NCBI GenBank assembly: GCA_964401835.1
Contig: CAYNZP010000006.1
Span: forward strand, 80,572 to 144,571
Direction: 5' to 3'
Origin: CAYNZP01 sp964401835
GTDB lineage: Bacteria; Planctomycetota; Phycisphaerae; SM23-33
Length of the DNA stretch: 64,000 nucleotides
Shown here piece by piece: positions 37,703 to 46,009 of the stretch. Both the position numbers and the translations under genes were made by a program. The number at the start of each line of letters is the position of its first letter. The first letter of the stretch is position 1. Below the pieces are notes generated by a model. That model saw nothing but the letters and a program-made list of their open reading frames with translations, was not told where the DNA came from and ran no database searches.

Positions 37703-38509
37703 CTATTTGTCCTCATTTAAAATTGGACGAAATCCAAATTCCTTGAATATCTCGATGGAAACATCAGAGCTAAGGAATTTCAAAAACTTTTTGGCTGCTT
37801 CCTCGCTGGCTGTTTTTTTTAACACACACACTGGATAAACGATCGGTGAATGGCTTGATTGTGGAAAAGCGAAAGCCACTCTTACCTCATCGGTGATTTT
37901 TGCATCTGTCAAATACACAACAGCGGCGTCAACAGTTCCATATTCAGCCTGGGCCAGAGTCGCCCGTGCATCAGCACACGGCACGAGTTTGTTACTGATT
38001 TGCTTCTCAAGGCCTAAATACTGTGAAGCCTCTTTGAAGTACATACCTGCCGGCACATGATCCGGATCACCAACTGCAATGCGGCTGACTTCAGGCCTTT
38101 TAAGGTCTGCAGGTGATTCCAGTTTTAAAGCCAAATCAGCCGGAACAACGCAAACCAGGGTATTTCGCAACAGATTTCGACGTGTTTTGGGGGCAATGCA
38201 ATCAGCTTTTTGAAGAATATCCAGGTCTTTTGAATATGCCGATAGAAATACATCGTATTTTATGCCCGCTTTGATTTTCTTCCGTAAAAGTCCCGAAGAA
38301 GCAAAATCCTCTCGCACACGAATACCATGTGAATGCTCAAACTCCTTTGCAATTTTTTCAAGGGCATCTGCGACGCTGGCTGCTGCCGCAACGAAAATTT
38401 CGCCCTCAGGATAAATCCGGGACTCCGCAGAACCCCTCGGCCATATTGAAATTACAGTAACGGCAAGAATCCATACAGCAATAAGGATCGTTCCAGTTCT
38501 CACAGTCAA
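37703..38509 (-). CDS. modA: Molybdate-binding periplasmic protein ModA
   Basis: 268 aa. An N-terminal hydrophobic segment (about 7-24) anchors or exports it. The oxyanion-binding pattern FVAAAASVADALEKIA and FASSGLLRKKIKAG is typical of ModA, with VVPADLALKL and AAVVYLTDA later. Stop of moaA and start of modA are adjacent, so both belong to the Moco operon. Confidence 0.92.
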   Translation of the reverse strand: MTVRTGTILIAVWILAVTVISIWPRGSAESRIYPEGEIFVAAAASVADALEKIAKEFEHSHGIRVREDFASSGLLRKKIKAGIKYDVFLSAYSKDLDILQKADCIAPKTRRNLLRNTLVCVVPADLALKLESPADLKRPEVSRIAVGDPDHVPAGMYFKEASQYLGLEKQISNKLVPCADARATLAQAEYGTVDAAVVYLTDAKITDEVRVAFAFPQSSHSPIVYPVCVLKKTASEEAAKKFLKFLSSDVSIEIFKEFGFRPILNEDK

Positions 38510-39484
38510 CTAACCTCCTACCTTGACCATTGGATTGGTGGTCTTGAAATTCGGCTGTGTTCTTTTAAGACAAAGAGCACTATTGATTATCCGGATAAGT
38601 TCCGCGTTATCGCCTGCAAAGTTTTCTTTCAGAAAAGATCGTATGTTCGGCCCTTCTCCAAGTGCCAGACACCCGATCAGTTGCCCGGTCGAGGTTATAC
38701 GCAATCTTCTGCAATTCCTGCAAAATGGAACTGTATGCGACGATATAAAACCAATGATACCCTCTCTACCATTTCGGTCATTGGCAATAAAGTTTCTGCT
38801 TGAACCACCAGGGCTTAAAGAAACAGGGGCCAATTCAAATGCCTTGGCCAGTTCAGTGTAAACTTTTTCGGACGAAACGAACCAATCATCGAATCGCCCA
38901 ACGGTAGGTCCGATTGGCATGAGTTCCAAAAAGCGAACCTGGCAACTTTTCTTTATGCCAAAACTCGCCATGTCGACAATTTCTCCATTATTAACACCTT
39001 CTAGAACAACCATGTTGAGCTTTATCGTACTGAATCCGCATTCTATCGCCGCATCGATGCCTTCTAAAGTGCGGGTAAGTTCACCAATACGAGTTAACCG
39101 TTTAAAGAGTTCCGGTTTGAGGGTATCGAGGCTGATGTTCACACGCTGTAAACCAGCGACCTTTAGATATGATGCCATAGAAGTCAATTCCTGGCCGTTG
39201 GTTGTAAGAGCAAGATCATCTATGCCCTCGCTACTTAACATCGCGACCAAATCAACGATACCCGGGCGAACCAGGGGCTCACCACCCGTAATATGGACCT
39301 TCGTAAGCCCGAATTCGGATTTTATCAGGCGAACCAGCCGGAGAATTTCCTCGAAGCTAAGTGTTTCGTTACAGGCAAGTTTTGGCACGCCCTCAGACGG
39401 CATACAATAGGTACAACGCAATTGGCATAAATCCGTAACCGATATTCTTAGCGAAATTTGTTCCTGTTTAGCATTTCTGATCAT
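38510..39484 (-). CDS. moaA: GTP 3',8-cyclase MoaA
   Basis: 324-aa radical SAM enzyme that starts Moco synthesis from GTP. The first cluster motif is CTYCMPSEGV, and the C-terminal cluster has FCRNCRRLRIT with a third Cys in GCLALG. The last residues lack the usual GG tail. The ATG at 39484 has GGAGGG seven bases upstream and overlaps moeA as ATGA. Confidence 0.94.
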   Translation of the reverse strand: MIRNAKQEQISLRISVTDLCQLRCTYCMPSEGVPKLACNETLSFEEILRLVRLIKSEFGLTKVHITGGEPLVRPGIVDLVAMLSSEGIDDLALTTNGQELTSMASYLKVAGLQRVNISLDTLKPELFKRLTRIGELTRTLEGIDAAIECGFSTIKLNMVVLEGVNNGEIVDMASFGIKKSCQVRFLELMPIGPTVGRFDDWFVSSEKVYTELAKAFELAPVSLSPGGSSRNFIANDRNGREGIIGFISSHTVPFCRNCRRLRITSTGQLIGCLALGEGPNIRSFLKENFAGDNAELIRIINSALCLKRTQPNFKTTNPMVKVGG

Positions 39485-40692
39485 ATCAATGCCCTCCATG
39501 GCCTGAATTCTATCAACGACTTTGCAGGAACTTTTCGAACACCTGAAGGGATTATTACAACACCATCCGCATTGGCGCCCGCTGCAAGATCCGCTGAGCC
39601 TTGCGAATCAACTGGTTCCACTGAAGGTCCTTTGTTTCCCAAAATCAGCCTTGCCAGTACCAGCCGGACTCTGTCTCCTTTTGAAGTGAGTGGCGAGGCT
39701 AAAGGTAATTTCAGGGATGTTCGACATTTTTCGACTGGAACACCTGACATGTTGCGAAGCGCCGGAAGGATGAGTTCGTAAAAGCCGGTTATGGTACTGA
39801 GAGGATTTCCAGGTAACCCGAAGATGTGGCGGTTGCCAGGCAAAGTGGCATAAAGCTGCGGCCTTCCCGGTTTCATTGCCACGCCATGAAAACGTATATT
39901 TGCGCCAACCTTGGCCAAGGCCCTGGGCACATAATCATACTTTCCGACCGAGACACCGCCTGTGAGAATAATCACATCATGACTGTCAATTTCACGTTTT
40001 AATTTTGCAACCAGCTTTTTCATGTCATCGGATACGACCTGATGAGATATTTCTTTGTAATTGGAGATCTTAAGGGCGGCGCAAAGTGAAGGGCCATTGG
40101 AGTTATGAAGTTCGTGTGACTTTACATTGTCGCCAATGCCTCGCAGTTCATTGCCAGTACATAAAATCGAAATGCTGGGACGTGAATAGACCCTGAGTTG
40201 GGATTTACCCACAGCGGCACAGATTCCGATCTGAGCGGAGCCCAGAACGGTTCCCCTTTTCAACAGCACATCCCCTTTTGCAGCTTCTTCTCCTTTTTTG
40301 CGTATGTTTATCCCAACTGGGACAGCTTTTTCAAAAGTCACAAAGCCGTCAGCTTCCGAGGTTTGTTCGACCATAACGACAGCATCGGCACCAGTTGGAA
40401 TATTACTCCCTGTAAATATTCGCACACAGGTTCCGGGCTTGACTCTTGGCCTTGCCGGACTACCTGCAGGAACTTCTCCTGCCAAACAAAGATTACGGGG
40501 TGACTTTTTAAGGTCTGCGGATCGAACTGCAAAACCATCCATTGCGGAACGGTCTGCAGGGGGCATGTCGCGTTTAGCACGAACGTCTTCACCCAGGCAA
40601 CAGCCAATAACTTCGCCTAAAGGCTTGCGAATGGTCTTAAGGGGACGTACATGTTTGAGAACTGTCTCGAGTGCTTTATCAAGTGTTATCAA
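39481..40692 (-). CDS. moeA: Molybdopterin molybdenumtransferase MoeA
   Basis: 403-aa enzyme inserting molybdate into adenylated molybdopterin. Signatures are RSAMDGFAVRS, GTCVRIFTGSNIPTGAD, the MPT-binding SILCTGNEL, LTGGVSVGKYD and FGLPGNPLS. The start is TTG at 40692 with AAAGGAG six bases upstream. It is the first gene of the Moco/molybdate operon and lies directly behind the candidate Moco riboswitch. Confidence 0.94.
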   Translation of the reverse strand: MITLDKALETVLKHVRPLKTIRKPLGEVIGCCLGEDVRAKRDMPPADRSAMDGFAVRSADLKKSPRNLCLAGEVPAGSPARPRVKPGTCVRIFTGSNIPTGADAVVMVEQTSEADGFVTFEKAVPVGINIRKKGEEAAKGDVLLKRGTVLGSAQIGICAAVGKSQLRVYSRPSISILCTGNELRGIGDNVKSHELHNSNGPSLCAALKISNYKEISHQVVSDDMKKLVAKLKREIDSHDVIILTGGVSVGKYDYVPRALAKVGANIRFHGVAMKPGRPQLYATLPGNRHIFGLPGNPLSTITGFYELILPALRNMSGVPVEKCRTSLKLPLASPLTSKGDRVRLVLARLILGNKGPSVEPVDSQGSADLAAGANADGVVIIPSGVRKVPAKSLIEFRPWRALI

Positions 40693-40709
40693 CAGAATCT
40701 CCTTTCCAA

Positions 40710-40800
40710 ATCGGGGAGGCCAAGCCGTTTCCAGCTTAACCCTATCGCCTGGATACCGTTGCGTAGCGCTTTAGGTCCACCAGGTCGGAGATAGGCAAAA
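40710..40800 (-). promoter_or_regulatory. Candidate Moco (molybdenum cofactor) riboswitch
   Basis: On the minus strand, 20-110 bases ahead of moeA, a closing stem GCCTATC / GATAGG (40790-40796 with 40741-40746) is followed by AAGCTG-GAAA-CGGCTT, a six-pair stem with a GNRA tetraloop, and GGCCTCCCCGATT. CTCCGACC occurs inside the first stem. These elements match my memory of the Moco RNA motif in kind and order. The ribosome-binding site lies just past the 3' end, so ligand binding could control translation of moeA. Confidence 0.65.
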
Positions 40801-40846
40801 CATCTCTATTTAATGGGACAATTATATAGTTTTGGCAGCATTAATC

Positions 40847-41242
40847 CTAATTCTCACCCAACAACTTAGAAACCTTTTCGAGTAATATGTCAAAATCTAC
40901 CGGTTTTTCCAAAAAATCCGATACCGGCATCCATTGATCGTCAATGTCGCGTGTACTAAAACCAAGCGGAAATTCGGCATTAACTGCCGAGAGCATCAAA
41001 ACAGGAATATCCCTGAAGCTCTCTTTGTAATGCCTCATTGTTCTCGCTAATTCAAATCCCCCAGAAGAATCCTCCGGAAACATAACATCCAAAATTACCA
41101 AGTCCGGTTTTCTTTTCTCCATACTTTCTAACGCGCTTTGAGTATCCAACTCGACCGTAGCATCATATCCCGCATTGCGAAGAACCTCACTGATCGCAAA
41201 GCCAAAATCTTCATCATCATCGACTATCAGCATGTATGCCAT
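40847..41242 (-). CDS. Stand-alone response regulator receiver protein
   Basis: 131-aa CheY-like receiver domain without output domain. The acidic pocket is VDDDED near the start, the phospho-acceptor is Asp52 in VILDVMFPED, and the Lys is in EKPVDF. Start ATG 41242 has GGAG seven bases upstream. It is the last gene downstream of nqrF and the ferritin-like gene. No histidine kinase is adjacent, so its partner is unknown. Confidence 0.85.
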   Translation of the reverse strand: MAYMLIVDDDEDFGFAISEVLRNAGYDATVELDTQSALESMEKRKPDLVILDVMFPEDSSGGFELARTMRHYKESFRDIPVLMLSAVNAEFPLGFSTRDIDDQWMPVSDFLEKPVDFDILLEKVSKLLGEN

Positions 41243-41336
41243 TGTATTTCTCCAAGGTCGCCATACATTTAGGAAACCATTATCCAAATTAGAGTATTCA
41301 TAACCACCAGCAGAGCAGGCGGTTTAGCTAACGTAA

Positions 41337-41789
41337 TTAGAAATAGTCCATGGCCTTAATTTTCTTCAACTCAATTTCATCCCGCTGCTCACTACGGACA
41401 AGGCTTTCAAACAGGTCTTTGACGTCCTGATCAACAGGCTGCTGGAGAACCTGCCGATAGAGTTTTATCAAACACTCATCAAACGTCACTGCTTTATCCA
41501 GGACTTCTGCAGCTGTGGCACCGGAAGATAGTTCCATACCCTCAAAACAACGGCAGTCCGCAGCCTGGGGTTCATACCGTAGATGCGTTGAACAAATCTT
41601 CGAGACCTGCTCCGAAGGCAAAGTCGCCAAGGCCTTTTCTATACGGCTTTGGTGTCGGCTCATATAATCCGTCAACAGACGAACACCTTCCCGGCTGGTA
41701 TGTTCTGCCAATTTTGCGTAATAATCCGACAGCATCCGCTCAAAATTTTTCGCGTGCGTCAAAACATCCGCAATTGTGATAATGGCCAT
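41337..41789 (-). CDS. Hypothetical helical (ferritin/rubrerythrin-like) protein
   Basis: 150-aa all-helical protein with a rhythm of Glu and His residues (HAKNFERMLSDYYAKLAEH, DYMSRHQSRIEKAL, VTFDECLIKLYRQ, SEQRDEIELKKI) resembling four-helix di-iron or ferritin-like proteins. Three or four Cys lie in the middle (CSTH, DCRCFEG). I cannot assign a family. It is 13 bp downstream of nqrF and probably belongs to the same operon. Confidence 0.65.
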   Translation of the reverse strand: MAIITIADVLTHAKNFERMLSDYYAKLAEHTSREGVRLLTDYMSRHQSRIEKALATLPSEQVSKICSTHLRYEPQAADCRCFEGMELSSGATAAEVLDKAVTFDECLIKLYRQVLQQPVDQDVKDLFESLVRSEQRDEIELKKIKAMDYF

Positions 41790-41802
41790 GTCATTTATTC
41801 CA

Positions 41803-42894
41803 TCAGAATTTATCGTAAAAAATATCTTCAGGCATCAGGCCCTTTTCTTCCAATACGCTTGTAACCGCTTCAATCATTGGAGGAGGGCCACATAGAAATG
41901 CCTGCCTTTTGACATCTGCTTCCAGATACTTATCAACCGCCAGATGAATGAATCCTGTCTCACCATCCCATTGCTCGTTGGGTTCCAGTGGATCGGAAAG
42001 AGCATAGATTACATGAAGGTTTGGGTGTTTTTCCGCTAATTTCTTATATTCTTCCAGGTAAAAGACATCCTGGGTCGTTCGGCATCCAAAAAACAGCCAA
42101 CAAGTTCGATCTGGCCAGCGATCATATAGCGAGTAAATTATATTTTTCATTGGGGCCATTCCGCAGCCGCCACCAACGCAAACTATCTCCTCGGCAGGAT
42201 CCTCACTAAGATGAAATTCTCCATATGGTCCGGTAAAAGTTACAGGATCGCCAACTTTTAAATTGTGCAAATATGTTGAACCAATTCCCCCGGGAACCAA
42301 TCGCACATTTAACTCGATTGAATTCTCCTCATAAACTGGCGAACTGATGGAGTACGCGCGAAAGACCGGCCCATCCGGCGAGGGAGCCTGGATTTGTGCA
42401 TACTGGCCAGACCGGTGGGATATCTCTGCTGGTTCGTTAAGGGCTAAACGAATCTCCTTAATGTCATGTGTAACGTCTCGAGTACTTGAGACCGTTGAAG
42501 CGAAAAGCTTGACGTTAAGCAATTCTTCCGGGATATGAACCTGGATATCTTCTCGAATCTTTACCTGGCATGCGAGGCGCACGCCACTACGCATTTCTTT
42601 TCTGCTCAGGTAAGGAGTTTCGGTTGGAAGAACAGGTCCACCGCCTGATATTACATTGATCTTGCAATATCCACAGGAACCCCTACCACCACAAGCCGAT
42701 GGAATGAAAATCTCCTTATCAATCAAAGCCGACAGAAGTGTCTGCCCACCATCGACTTCAAGAGTACGTTCGCTGGCATTGATGTCCAGATTGCAAATGC
42801 CATAGTTGAGCAAAAAACGTTCCGCCAACAATAGGGCTACGCCCAGCGCTACGAACAAACCACTTAAAATAATTATGGACAAAAGAAGCGTCAT
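41803..42894 (-). CDS. nqrF: Na+-translocating NADH:quinone reductase subunit F
   Basis: 363-aa electron-input subunit. One N-terminal membrane helix (about 3-27) is followed by a [2Fe-2S] domain with Cys68, Cys74, Cys77 and Cys109 (CGGRGSCGYC), then a ferredoxin-reductase-type FAD domain (FRAYSISSP) and an NADH domain (GGGCGMAPMKN, FFGCRTTQD). It is somewhat shorter than typical NqrF (about 407). It lies 10 bp after the prenyltransferase gene, separated from nqrA-E by four genes. Its presence together with nqrA-E marks the complex as Nqr rather than Rnf. Confidence 0.9.
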   Translation of the reverse strand: MTLLLSIIILSGLFVALGVALLLAERFLLNYGICNLDINASERTLEVDGGQTLLSALIDKEIFIPSACGGRGSCGYCKINVISGGGPVLPTETPYLSRKEMRSGVRLACQVKIREDIQVHIPEELLNVKLFASTVSSTRDVTHDIKEIRLALNEPAEISHRSGQYAQIQAPSPDGPVFRAYSISSPVYEENSIELNVRLVPGGIGSTYLHNLKVGDPVTFTGPYGEFHLSEDPAEEIVCVGGGCGMAPMKNIIYSLYDRWPDRTCWLFFGCRTTQDVFYLEEYKKLAEKHPNLHVIYALSDPLEPNEQWDGETGFIHLAVDKYLEADVKRQAFLCGPPPMIEAVTSVLEEKGLMPEDIFYDKF

Positions 42895-42904
42895 TTTCGT
42901 CGAC

Positions 42905-43879
42905 TCACCTTAAGAAGTAACTTGTTACAGTGACAATATGTATTGCGATAAATATAAGGATAGTTCTTCTGACAACGCGGACATAAAGTGCAGGCGTATC
43001 GTAATGCTTCAATCCGTAGCGCACATTACCCAAAACTACTGGCAACAGAAGAAAACACAAACCTATCGCTAACGGAAAGATTTTTAAGATCAAACCCAGG
43101 ACTAACAAAACAAACCAAAATGCCATCACAACACCATACAACACAACGCCATTGCGGGCACCTAGCCGAACAATAAGGTTTTTCTTACCGACCAACCGGT
43201 CCCCGAAGTAGTCCGGAACCTCGTTCGCCAATGCCATCGCAAACATCAAAAGCCCAGGAACCAGAGAAACTACCAAAGCTGCCAAACTCAGCCGACCTGT
43301 CTGGAGATAGAAACCACCAAGAGTCAAGCCCGGCCCGTAGGAAACAGCGATTACCGTTTCGCCCAATCCGCGATAAGAAAAGTGTATCGGGGGCATCAAA
43401 TACGACAAAGCCATCGCCCCTCCACAGGCAGCGAAAACCAAAATTGGCCAGCCTCGAAACGCAACAAGGCTTACAGCAACGATTAAGGCAATCGTAAAAC
43501 TACCCACACCAAGCGGGAGATGCCACCATATCCGTTCGCGATTCGCCGATGCGAAAACTCTATCGCCGCCAATACGGGAATCGAAATATTCATTCATCCC
43601 TTCAATTCCGAGGCCGATAGAAACCACTCCAGCAAGGCCAAGAGCTGCCACCAGCCAATTCATTGCACCGGTAACGCTGAATGCATAAGCCCCGCCAAGA
43701 AGATAGGGCAAAATGCCGGCAATAATGAAAAACCTGTATCTAATGACCCTTGCAATCGAGAAAAGTACTTTTCCCAAGCCAGCCCCAACACTATTAGAGC
43801 TAGCGCAGGCTGTACAGGAATTCTCTCCGGTAGCAGTCGTTACTCCACCAGACAAATTGGAAGAGCCAAAAGCTGTCAT
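42905..43879 (-). CDS. UbiA-superfamily prenyltransferase (MenA-like)
   Basis: 324-aa membrane prenyltransferase with eight or nine helices. The first Asp-rich motif is NEYFDSRIGGD (from Asn96) and the second is NEVPDYFGDRLVGKKNL, so the catalytic metal sites look intact. Such enzymes attach a polyprenyl chain to an aromatic ring. The polyprenyl donor could come from the synthase at 49753-50709. The ATG overlaps the radical SAM stop codon. The first 30 residues form an extra polar extension with Cys22 and Cys25 (SCTACASS). Acting in menaquinone synthesis is the conservative reading; prenylating a peptide-derived ring is the alternative suggested by its place in the operon. Confidence 0.85.
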   Translation of the reverse strand: MTAFGSSNLSGGVTTATGENSCTACASSNSVGAGLGKVLFSIARVIRYRFFIIAGILPYLLGGAYAFSVTGAMNWLVAALGLAGVVSIGLGIEGMNEYFDSRIGGDRVFASANRERIWWHLPLGVGSFTIALIVAVSLVAFRGWPILVFAACGGAMALSYLMPPIHFSYRGLGETVIAVSYGPGLTLGGFYLQTGRLSLAALVVSLVPGLLMFAMALANEVPDYFGDRLVGKKNLIVRLGARNGVVLYGVVMAFWFVLLVLGLILKIFPLAIGLCFLLLPVVLGNVRYGLKHYDTPALYVRVVRRTILIFIAIHIVTVTSYFLR

Positions 43880-44841
43880 TAAAGTTCTATCCAATTGTTT
43901 GCCTCGGCAACAAGGGCAGGATCTTCCACGACCCGCTTTCCAAACTCAATTACCTTCGGATCATTCCATGCATGCTTATACCGTTGCCATATCTCATCCA
44001 AAGTATGCTCTCTGAGATCGCCGCATATAAATGGCAGCGGACCAATCAGCTTGACTTTGCCGTTAGGGAGCACCAGTAGGCTTGCCGACGGTGTGGTAAG
44101 CCGATACTTCAGCTCCTCGATCACATCGTATGGATAGCAATAAACTTTCATCTTTCCTTCGTACTGTTGCTTTTTCTTGTCCAGTGAAGCAAAGAAATCT
44201 TGGTATTGCTCTTCCGAGGCGCAAAGCTTTTCCCAGTTCCGGGCAGCTCGTCCTATCCGCATCAGCTTTCCTGTATAAAAGCCGTAGGCGCCAACCGAAG
44301 CTGCCAGATCAATCGCATCTTCAACCTCGTGTATGTTAAATTTGGTTGGAACGAATACGATTTCAGTATTTGCGTCCACTTCGCGGAGGTAATTGCATGC
44401 GCGAATGACTTTTTCATAATCACCCTTTTCCCGCAAAGCTTCATGTGCCGCCTTTGTCGCTCCATCCAGGCTGATCTGGACCGAGCGGAGCTTCAAGTCT
44501 CCAAGCCTCTTGGCAACATTCTCATCTACCATCTCGCCGTTTGTTTCAACCTTGACGTTGACGTAATTGCTGCGGAGATATTCGCAAACATCCCAGAATT
44601 CCGGACACATTAAGGGTTCACCGCCGGAAAGAGCGACATATGGTATCTGGGCCTCAACAAACTGTCGGCATGCCTCCAGCATCTGCTCTTTGCTCATACG
44701 GTCGGGGAAAACCGAGCCAGCCTCTTCGCAGCAATGGAGACAGTTCAGGTTACACTCCGAGTTAAGTTGCCATGCAATAAAGAGCGGTGCGTCATATTCA
44801 GCTGAAGACGAACCCGCTATTATAGATTCAAGTTGCGTCAT
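43879..44841 (-). CDS. Radical SAM enzyme, PqqE/MftC-like, with reduced C-terminal cluster domain
   Basis: 320-aa radical SAM protein. The [4Fe-4S] site is Cys30, Cys34 and Cys37 (CNLNCLHC), with SGGEPLMCPEF and ETNG following. The C-terminus keeps the layout of a SPASM/twitch region (LVLPNGKVKL, CGDLREHTLDEIW) but has far fewer Cys than PqqE. The ATG at 44841 has AAGGAGG upstream and overlaps the PqqD-like stop as ATGA, so the two are coupled. With a small peptide and a PqqD-like carrier it forms the usual trio for radical modification of a ribosomal peptide. Confidence 0.88.
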   Translation of the reverse strand: MTQLESIIAGSSSAEYDAPLFIAWQLNSECNLNCLHCCEEAGSVFPDRMSKEQMLEACRQFVEAQIPYVALSGGEPLMCPEFWDVCEYLRSNYVNVKVETNGEMVDENVAKRLGDLKLRSVQISLDGATKAAHEALREKGDYEKVIRACNYLREVDANTEIVFVPTKFNIHEVEDAIDLAASVGAYGFYTGKLMRIGRAARNWEKLCASEEQYQDFFASLDKKKQQYEGKMKVYCYPYDVIEELKYRLTTPSASLLVLPNGKVKLIGPLPFICGDLREHTLDEIWQRYKHAWNDPKVIEFGKRVVEDPALVAEANNWIEL

Positions 44842-45110
44842 ACCTGATCCTCCTTGGCACAAGCTAAAAGTCCTGCCACCTGAAGTTGTTCGACAAATTC
44901 TGCCACGTCGGATTGAATGGAAGCCATTGTGCCATGGCCATGCATGTTGCATAAATTTTCTACGATAGGGGTAATGTCCAAGCCTTCGTTTATCAGCTCG
45001 AGTATATCTCTGCCCGTTTCGTTGGTGACAAAAACCTTTTCGTTCAAAGTGTCGAAAACGACCGCCCCGAACTTCTCTTTCCTCAGCTTTACATATTTGG
45101 CAAAGTTCAT
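44838..45110 (-). CDS. PqqD-like peptide chaperone (RRE domain)
   Basis: 90-aa PqqD-family protein: YVKLRKEKFGAVVFDTLNEK, then FVTNETGRDILELINEG and a helical C-terminus. PqqD-type domains bind the leader of a precursor peptide and present it to the radical SAM enzyme, here encoded by the overlapping downstream gene. It is separated by 134 bp from the candidate precursor gene, with a weak hairpin in between that could set their expression ratio. Confidence 0.87.
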   Translation of the reverse strand: MNFAKYVKLRKEKFGAVVFDTLNEKVFVTNETGRDILELINEGLDITPIVENLCNMHGHGTMASIQSDVAEFVEQLQVAGLLACAKEDQV

Positions 45111-45244
45111 AAGTTTATTTCTCCAGTTATGGCTTCTAAGGGTCTTTGCGAACCCAATTTCAGTAACACCACCCCTTGCTTGATTTAACAGCTGGCAAAC
45201 ACCTGTTGCCTTGTTTTACTCGCCGCAAAGGAAGGCGGTTTTTA

Positions 45245-45394
45245 TTACGTAAACCGAATGTAAGGCTGTGCCATTATCTTTCCAGATACATCTTCCAGAA
45301 CAGGCTTTTGCCATTGTCTGGATTCTTTCTTATCTTTCTGGTCACAGCTGCAAGACTTATCATCCTGGTTGCAGTTTTCACTCTTTTGGTCCAT
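45245..45394 (-). CDS. Candidate PqqA-like precursor peptide, 49 aa
   Basis: A small gene with ATG at 45394, GGGAGAA eight bases upstream and TAA at 45245. Residues 1-27 are hydrophilic with three Cys (8, 15, 17). Residues 28-49 align end to end and without gaps with PqqA (residues 2-23): Trp28, Lys30-Pro31, Asp35, Tyr45-Ile46 match, with Val36 for Leu. The Glu that PqqE crosslinks to Tyr is Met41 here, so PQQ cannot be the product. It lies 24 bp behind nqrE and ahead of pqqD-like and radical SAM genes. A RiPP-type redox-cofactor precursor is inferred; a small structural protein is the alternative. Confidence 0.7.
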   Translation of the reverse strand: MDQKSENCNQDDKSCSCDQKDKKESRQWQKPVLEDVSGKIMAQPYIRFT

Positions 45395-45418
45395 TTGAAT
45401 TTCTCCCTATTAATATTC

Positions 45419-46009
45419 TTATTGAATAGTCACCATACCTGCGAATCCCATAAATGCCATTGCCATCACGCCAGTTATTACCATAGCAATCGCAACACCA
45501 CGAAAAGGTTCGGGAATGTCACTGTAGCCCATTTTTTTCCTAAGCCCAGCCATCAGAATGATTGCCAGAGCCCAACCCAAACCCCCACCAAAACCGAAGC
45601 CAACAGATTGCATCAAGGTATATTTTCTAATCACCATAAACAGCGAGGCACCCAAAATTGCGCAGTTAACCGTTATCAGTGGCAAAAAGATCCCTAAGGC
45701 ATGATAAAGGCGAGGACTGAATCGCTCGACAAACATCTCAACAAACTGCACAAAGGCAGCAATTACAGCGATGAAAATGATAAATGTCAGATGTTCGATG
45801 CCCAAAGGCATAAGTATGCTATTATAAATAATGTAGTTAAGGGCCGTAGTACAAGTCATCACAAACGTTACAGCTGTACCCAGCCCGATGGCCGTGTCTA
45901 TTTGTCTCGAACAGGCCAGGAATGAACACATTCCAAGGAAGTTGGACAGCAGGATATTATTGGTAAAGATCGCTGCTATCAAAATGACAAAGACGGAGGT
46001 TTCGGTCAT
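45419..46009 (-). CDS. nqrE: Na+-translocating NADH:quinone reductase subunit E
   Basis: 196-aa membrane subunit with six helices. NNILLSNFLGMCSFLACS contains the conserved Cys of the membrane iron-sulfur centre, and ALGIFLPLITVNCAILG and YSDIPEPFRG are typical of NqrE (RnfA is the Rnf counterpart). It overlaps nqrD by 4 bp. Confidence 0.92.
   Translation of the reverse strand: MTETSVFVILIAAIFTNNILLSNFLGMCSFLACSRQIDTAIGLGTAVTFVMTCTTALNYIIYNSILMPLGIEHLTFIIFIAVIAAFVQFVEMFVERFSPRLYHALGIFLPLITVNCAILGASLFMVIRKYTLMQSVGFGFGGGLGWALAIILMAGLRKKMGYSDIPEPFRGVAIAMVITGVMAMAFMGFAGMVTIQ

Noticed and set aside
42905..45394. A PQQ biosynthesis cluster
   Set aside because: The precursor lacks the essential Glu, pqqB and pqqC are absent, and the radical SAM protein lacks most PqqE C-terminal cysteines.
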